Positions 16,172-19,637 of a stretch of DNA of 19,637 nucleotides are shown piece by piece. Under the pieces are notes generated by a model. The model saw only the letters and a list, made by a program, of their open reading frames with translations, did no database searches and was not told the DNA's origin. Source of the stretch: DAOVRL01 sp964459805 (GTDB lineage: Bacteria > Planctomycetota > Phycisphaerae > Sedimentisphaerales > Anaerobacaceae); the NCBI GenBank assembly GCA_964459805.1, contig CAYWOD010000045.1:1-19637 (forward strand), given 5' to 3'. Within the stretch, counting starts at the first letter, position 1. Every line of letters starts with the position of its first letter. The position numbers and the translations under genes were made by a program.

Positions 16172-16891
16172 TCAAGACAATCGACCAATAATCTTCTCAT
16201 AAAATTCATTGCAGAGGTATTCATAATCTTCTGGGGTGTCCAACTCAAGCCATGCCCTATCTTGGACATCAACTACTCTGAGACCATTGCCTTTAATTAT
16301 CGGTCCGTAGGCATCTGTTGGAAAGCTGTTTAACTGACTATTGTAGACCAGTCTTGTTACCTCATTCCTGAGTTCTTCTACTGACTTTTTGCGGAACTTG
16401 GCCAGTTGGGCGCTTCGGCCGTCGGCGTATCTCATTGGGATTGTTTTGCTTATTTCAATAACATATCCGTTTGAAATCCTTACGTTCATCTCACCATTTA
16501 CAAGCGGCTTTTTAAAATCCACTGCAATTGCATTGGGAGATTCTTCTTCTATCAGTACTTTTACAATTTCCCCATCGTATAGAACATCCGAATTCAAGAG
16601 AAGTATATCGGCATCGAGGTGATGCCTGGCAAGAAAAAGGGAATACAGGCTATTTGTAGTAAGGTAGTGCCTGTTGTAAATATAGACAATATCTCTGCCC
16701 GCAACTTTTTCAATTTGCTCCGCCGCAAAACCATTGACAATAATGATCTCGCATACACCATTTTCCCTGAGCATATTCAATTGATACTCAAGAATCGTTG
16801 TGTTTCTAAACGGCAGCAGACACTTGGGAGTGGTTTGTGTAAGGGGAAGCATTCTACGGCCTCTGCCAGCTGCAAGTATTATTGCCTTCAT
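16172..16891 (-). CDS. LicC-like nucleotidyltransferase
   Basis: The 239-residue enzyme begins MKAIILAAGRGRRMLPLT and continues TTPKCLLPF, the GxGxRxxPxT...PKxxL signature of NTP-transferases. The metal Asp lies in LLLNSDVLYD (D102). The order NSLYSLFLARHHL just before that site is typical of CTP:phosphocholine cytidylyltransferase (LicC) and its relatives, which are shorter than glucose-1-phosphate enzymes. It would join CTP (or another NTP) to a small phosphorylated alcohol or sugar. Since the next gene on the transcript is TagB/TagF-like, the product is plausibly a CDP-polyol or CDP-choline-type donor. That is inferred from adjacency. The ATG at 16891 starts the first beta strand, and no clear ribosome site is seen. 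Confidence 0.86.
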   Translation of the reverse strand: MKAIILAAGRGRRMLPLTQTTPKCLLPFRNTTILEYQLNMLRENGVCEIIIVNGFAAEQIEKVAGRDIVYIYNRHYLTTNSLYSLFLARHHLDADILLLNSDVLYDGEIVKVLIEEESPNAIAVDFKKPLVNGEMNVRISNGYVIEISKTIPMRYADGRSAQLAKFRKKSVEELRNEVTRLVYNSQLNSFPTDAYGPIIKGNGLRVVDVQDRAWLELDTPEDYEYLCNEFYEKIIGRLS

Positions 16892-17055
16892 AGCTATTGG
16901 TCCTACAGGTCATCCGTCAACAAGCTCAAAATGTAGTTTTTGCCTTCCATTAGACCTTTGTTTCTGTCCAGAGGCAAAACCATAACACAATAATCCGGCG
17001 GAACAACGATGGTGTTGGATTCTCAGGACGCGCCCGAACGCCTTACGAACAACGT

Positions 17056-17214
17056 TTAGAATATGGTGTACAGCCACGGTGATAGTGCCGAACCTTCAGC
17101 AAAAACGATCAGAGCGCCAAGCACCAACAAGGAGACAATTATCGGTATCAGCCACCACTTCTTGCGAACCTTCAGGAACTGCCAGAATTCCAATATTATT
17201 GACAATTTGCTCAC
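17056..17214 (-). CDS. DUF5989 family small membrane protein
   Basis: This 52-residue protein reads from GTG 17214 to TAA 17056-17058, with GGAA 6 nt before the start as ribosome site. Residues 8-22 are aromatic and basic (LEFWQFLKVRKKWWL). Residues 23-39 form a single hydrophobic membrane segment (IPIIVSLLVLGALIVFA), followed by EGSALSPWLYTIF. The pattern 'FlkvrKKwWL.Pii...l.l.g.livfaegsal.pfiYtlF' is that of DUF5989. Such proteins sit beside SxtJ and carbamoyltransferases of the NodU/CmcH type, as here (SxtJ-like gene 72 nt away on the same strand). The function is unknown. The gene falls below common length cut-offs and is easily missed. Confidence 0.88.
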   Translation of the reverse strand: MSKLSIILEFWQFLKVRKKWWLIPIIVSLLVLGALIVFAEGSALSPWLYTIF

Positions 17215-17286
17215 TGTTGTTTCCAAGAACTTTCTGTACGCTTTTGAGGCAAGTATATATCAGGCACCTGGCGAGGTCAAGGCCCA

Positions 17287-17706
17287 TCAGAATTGTTTGG
17301 TATAATCGGGCTTTTGAGAATCGTCTGTGGGCCTGGGGAGCCAGTAAGTCTCGGAGGAATTCCTGTCGAATCTGATATTGAGCAAGTCTTTGCGCAGCAG
17401 CCGGAGCAGCAACGCTGTGGGTGTCAAGACGAGAAAGAATAGGGCGATCAGGATCAATCGGGTCATAAACCAGCCCATTATTATCGCAAACGTCATCCAG
17501 CATTTATGAATGGGCTTGAGCACGACCGGTGCGAGCAGACCCAAAAGGACAAACAAAGCCGAGGCCGCGAAGAAATACCAGTAGAAATCTTTTTGACGCC
17601 ATAGAAGAAACGCCCCGATGAGCGCTAATGGCACGGCCATCGCCCATGCGAACTTCCTTAGCTCGCGGACGGTGCTTTTGATAGTTCTGATTTCTTCGAT
17701 TATCAT
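17287..17706 (-). CDS. SxtJ-like membrane protein
   Basis: The 139-residue protein has a short charged cytosolic lead (IIEEIRTIKSTVRELRK) and hydrophobic segments at about 19-36 and 42-61. A longer stretch follows at about 69-101, which may hold one or two further membrane passes, and the tail is polar (about 105-139). The motif KPIHKCWMTFAIIMGW between segments is the best-conserved element of the SxtJ family, named from the saxitoxin cluster and usually placed directly after a carbamoyltransferase. Here the ATG at 17706 lies only 9 nt after the stop of that gene, so the two are probably translated together. No catalytic residues are evident. A scaffold, membrane anchor or transport role for the carbamoyltransferase is speculation. 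Confidence 0.85.
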   Translation of the reverse strand: MIIEEIRTIKSTVRELRKFAWAMAVPLALIGAFLLWRQKDFYWYFFAASALFVLLGLLAPVVLKPIHKCWMTFAIIMGWFMTRLILIALFFLVLTPTALLLRLLRKDLLNIRFDRNSSETYWLPRPTDDSQKPDYTKQF

Positions 17707-17715
17707 CGGGCTTTG

Positions 17716-19533
17716 TTAGTCCAATTCGAATTGGCTGCGCCAATCGATGTCATCTTCCAGGGGCTTCTGGTCATTCTTATCGAGGAGAAAGCTGCCCATA
17801 ATCAGGTAATCCATATTTGTTCTCATAAAGCATTTATAGGCATCGTCGGGGGTGCAAACGATAGGCTCGCCGCGGACGTTAAACGACGTATTTATAATCA
17901 CAGGGCAGCCGTACTTCTCGTCAAACTTCGACAACATTTTGTGATACAGAGGGTTCGTTTGGCGATTTACAGTCTGGACACGGGCGGAGTAATCGACGTG
18001 GGTGACCGCGGGAATATCGGAACGGACGACGTGAAGCTTGTCCAGGCCAAAGAGCTTTTGCTCCTGGTCGCTCATCTGCCGGCGGATTCGGCTCTTCACC
18101 GGCGCCACGAGCAACATATAGGGACTTTGGGTCTCGATCTCGAAGAATTCGGAGGCCTTTTCCTGCAATACGGACGGCGCAAACGGGCGGAAGCTTTCCC
18201 TGAATTTTATCTTGAGGTTCATCAATTCCTGCATTTCGGGCGAGCGTGCATCGCCGATAATAGAGCGTGACCCTAAAGCCCTGGGTCCAAATTCCATCGG
18301 TCCCTCGAACCAGCCGACAACTTTCTGCTCTGCGATCAGGTCGGCAATTTTTTCGGGAATTTCCTCCGCGCTCAGCTTGGTATAGGGTATGTCACCGCTT
18401 TTGAGGTAATTGAGAATATCACTATCCTTGAAGTCCGGTCCGAGGTATGAGCCTCGCTGGAAGTCTGTTTCGTTGTCGGCGAGTCTCTTATTTTCAAGAT
18501 ACTGATACCACGTGAATAATGCAGCCCCGAGCGCCCCGCCGGCGTCGCCCGCGGCGGGCTGAATCCATATTTTGTCGAAGGGCCCCTCGCGCAGGATTCT
18601 GCCGTTGCCGACGCAATTCAAGGCGACGCCACCCGCCAGGCACAGGTTCTTGAGGCCGGTAACTTTGTGAATGTGCCGGGTCATACGCAGCATAACTTCT
18701 TCGGTTACATCCTGGACGGAGCGGGCAAGGTCCATATCCCGCTGTCTCAGCAGGGATTCGCGTTTTCGGGGAGGACCGCCGAAGAGCCTCTCGAACCTCT
18801 TGTTGGTCATAGTAAGACCGGCGCAATAATCGAAGTATTTCATATTGAGTTTGAATGAGCCGTCCTCCTTAATGTCTATCAGCTCATTTAGAATCAGGTC
18901 CTTGTATTTGGGCCGGCCGTAAGGGGCCAATCCCATGACCTTGTATTCGCCGAAATTGACCCTGAACCCTGTGTAGTATGTAAAGGCCGAGTAGAGCAGG
19001 CCGAGGGAGTGCGGAAAGTGAATCTCGGCGAGAATAGCAATATTGTTGTCTTTACCGGTTCCGTAGCTGGCGGTGGTCCACTCGCCGACACCGTCTATAG
19101 TCAGAAAAGCGGCCTGGTCAAACGGCGACGGGAAGAAGGCTGAGGCGGCGTGCGATTCGTGATGCTCCGGAAATATGATCCGGCCGGTAAAGCCAACCTC
19201 TTTGGAAATCAGATCTTTCATCCAGAGTTTCTGCTTTATCCAGAGGGGGATGGCCTTTATGAACGACCTGATTCCGAGCGGGGCAAAGGCAAGATACGTC
19301 TCCAGGATACGCTCGAATTTGATGAACGGCTTGTCATAGAAGGCGACGTAGTCCAGGTCGGCGGCCTGCAAGCCGGCGCTTCGCAGACAATAATTGACGG
19401 CGTTCTTCGGGAAGGAGAAATCGTGCTTTTTTCGCGTGAATCGCTCTTCCTGGGCGGCGCTGAGTATATTGCCGTCCCGGACCAAACAGGCGGCACTATC
19501 GTGATAGAATGCAGAAATACCCAATATATCCAT
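17716..19533 (-). CDS. carbamoyltransferase of the NodU/CmcH (TobZ) family
   Basis: The enzyme makes carbamoyl-adenylate from carbamoyl phosphate and ATP, then transfers the carbamoyl group to a hydroxyl of a sugar or metabolite. The 605-residue length is typical. The N-terminal Kae1-like ASKHA domain (1 to about 340) starts MDILGISAFYHDSAACLV and contains the metal-binding HHESHAASAFF (124-134), the TIDGVGEW loop (145-152) and the nucleotide site LAGGVALNCVGNG (299-311). The C-terminal carbamoyl-phosphate domain holds WFEGPMEFGPRALGSRSI (408-425) and CPVIINTSFNVRGEP near the end. All recognised motifs are intact. It lies first in the minus-strand block, with its own promoter and a GGAAAG ribosome site 7-8 nt before ATG 19533. 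The acceptor is probably the surface glycan encoded downstream, though a small molecule cannot be excluded. Confidence 0.96.
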   Translation of the reverse strand: MDILGISAFYHDSAACLVRDGNILSAAQEERFTRKKHDFSFPKNAVNYCLRSAGLQAADLDYVAFYDKPFIKFERILETYLAFAPLGIRSFIKAIPLWIKQKLWMKDLISKEVGFTGRIIFPEHHESHAASAFFPSPFDQAAFLTIDGVGEWTTASYGTGKDNNIAILAEIHFPHSLGLLYSAFTYYTGFRVNFGEYKVMGLAPYGRPKYKDLILNELIDIKEDGSFKLNMKYFDYCAGLTMTNKRFERLFGGPPRKRESLLRQRDMDLARSVQDVTEEVMLRMTRHIHKVTGLKNLCLAGGVALNCVGNGRILREGPFDKIWIQPAAGDAGGALGAALFTWYQYLENKRLADNETDFQRGSYLGPDFKDSDILNYLKSGDIPYTKLSAEEIPEKIADLIAEQKVVGWFEGPMEFGPRALGSRSIIGDARSPEMQELMNLKIKFRESFRPFAPSVLQEKASEFFEIETQSPYMLLVAPVKSRIRRQMSDQEQKLFGLDKLHVVRSDIPAVTHVDYSARVQTVNRQTNPLYHKMLSKFDEKYGCPVIINTSFNVRGEPIVCTPDDAYKCFMRTNMDYLIMGSFLLDKNDQKPLEDDIDWRSQFELD

Positions 19534-19597
19534 ATACGGCTTTCCGACCGAAACACATCTTCGGAGTTTGGGTGCACTGACAAGGCCACCCGGCTAA

Positions 19598-19626
19598 AGT
19601 ATATGCGATGCTATATCGCGCATCAA
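19598..19626 (-). promoter_or_regulatory. putative sigma70-type promoter of the carbamoyltransferase unit
   Basis: On the minus strand TTGATG (19621-19626) and TATACT (19598-19603) are separated by exactly 17 nt (4/6 and 5/6 matches). Transcription would start near 19591, leaving a leader of about 60 nt. The -35 element and spacing equal those before the FG-GAP gene. Confidence 0.5.
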
Positions 19627-19637
19627 GCCAAAGTTGA

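Noticed and set aside
16938..16979. TTTTGCC/GGCAAAA inverted repeat downstream of the DUF5989 gene
   Set aside because: The stem is perfect over 7 bp, but the loop is 28 nt and no T-run follows on either strand. Not convincing as terminator.
17096..17503. 135-codon frame on the minus strand spanning the SxtJ-like and DUF5989 genes
   Set aside because: It overlaps two better-supported frames with family motifs on the same strand, and its own product resembles nothing.
17713..18270. 185-codon frame on the plus strand
   Set aside because: Antisense to the C-terminal half of the carbamoyltransferase, which is unmistakable.
1..19637. CRISPR arrays, tRNA/rRNA genes, transposases, toxin-antitoxin pairs
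   Set aside because: I looked for spaced direct repeats, T-arm-like motifs, and transposase or toxin signatures in gaps and frames and found none.

Overview
The window looks like chromosomal DNA of a Gram-negative (diderm) bacterium. It carries two genes of the lipid A pathway, lpxD and lpxI, an ADP-heptose-type (GT9) glycosyltransferase and WaaP/Kdo-kinase-like proteins. The use of LpxI rather than LpxH, the secreted FG-GAP propeller protein, and the carbamoyltransferase/SxtJ/DUF5989 set would fit a Planctomycetota member (Phycisphaerae-like). That placement is an inference from gene content, not a measured phylogeny. Start codons are relaxed (several GTG and TTG), Shine-Dalgarno sites are mostly weak, and no RNA genes, CRISPR arrays or insertion sequences were seen.

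Layout. Left part, + strand (1-7732): a truncated glycosyltransferase remnant at the edge; a large secreted FG-GAP/VCBS beta-propeller protein behind a recognisable promoter; an open stretch of about 0.4 kb; a GT9 glycosyltransferase; then a tight three-gene unit lpxD-lpxI-double kinase led by a near-consensus promoter (TTGACC, 16 nt, TATAAT). Right part, - strand (7868-19533), read right to left: a NodU/CmcH-type carbamoyltransferase, an SxtJ-like membrane protein, a 52-residue DUF5989 protein, a LicC-like nucleotidyltransferase, a CDP-glycerol-glycerophosphotransferase-like (TagB/TagF) enzyme, a WaaP-like kinase without the catalytic Asp, a GT2-like protein, a DUF6492 glycosyltransferase, a SAM methyltransferase, a CgeB-like glycosyltransferase, an NAD-dependent sugar epimerase/dehydratase and a GT4 glycosyltransferase. 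The two halves converge at 7733-7867.

How the genes may work together. LpxD and LpxI make the diacylated glucosamine precursors of lipid A, and the co-transcribed double kinase may phosphorylate the inner core or another surface glycan. The - strand block looks like a surface-polysaccharide locus with one sugar-modifying SDR enzyme, five transferases or probable transferases (GT4, CgeB-like, DUF6492, GT2-like, TagB-like), a nucleotidyltransferase that could feed the TagB-like enzyme, and methyl and carbamoyl decorations. The middle of this block (about 11.1-16.9 kb) is visibly richer in A+T than both flanks, as expected of exchangeable polysaccharide genes. The most interesting items are the tandem-domain kinase in the lipid A operon, the kinase with Asn in place of the catalytic Asp, and the carbamoyltransferase/SxtJ/DUF5989 module, whose joint function is not established.
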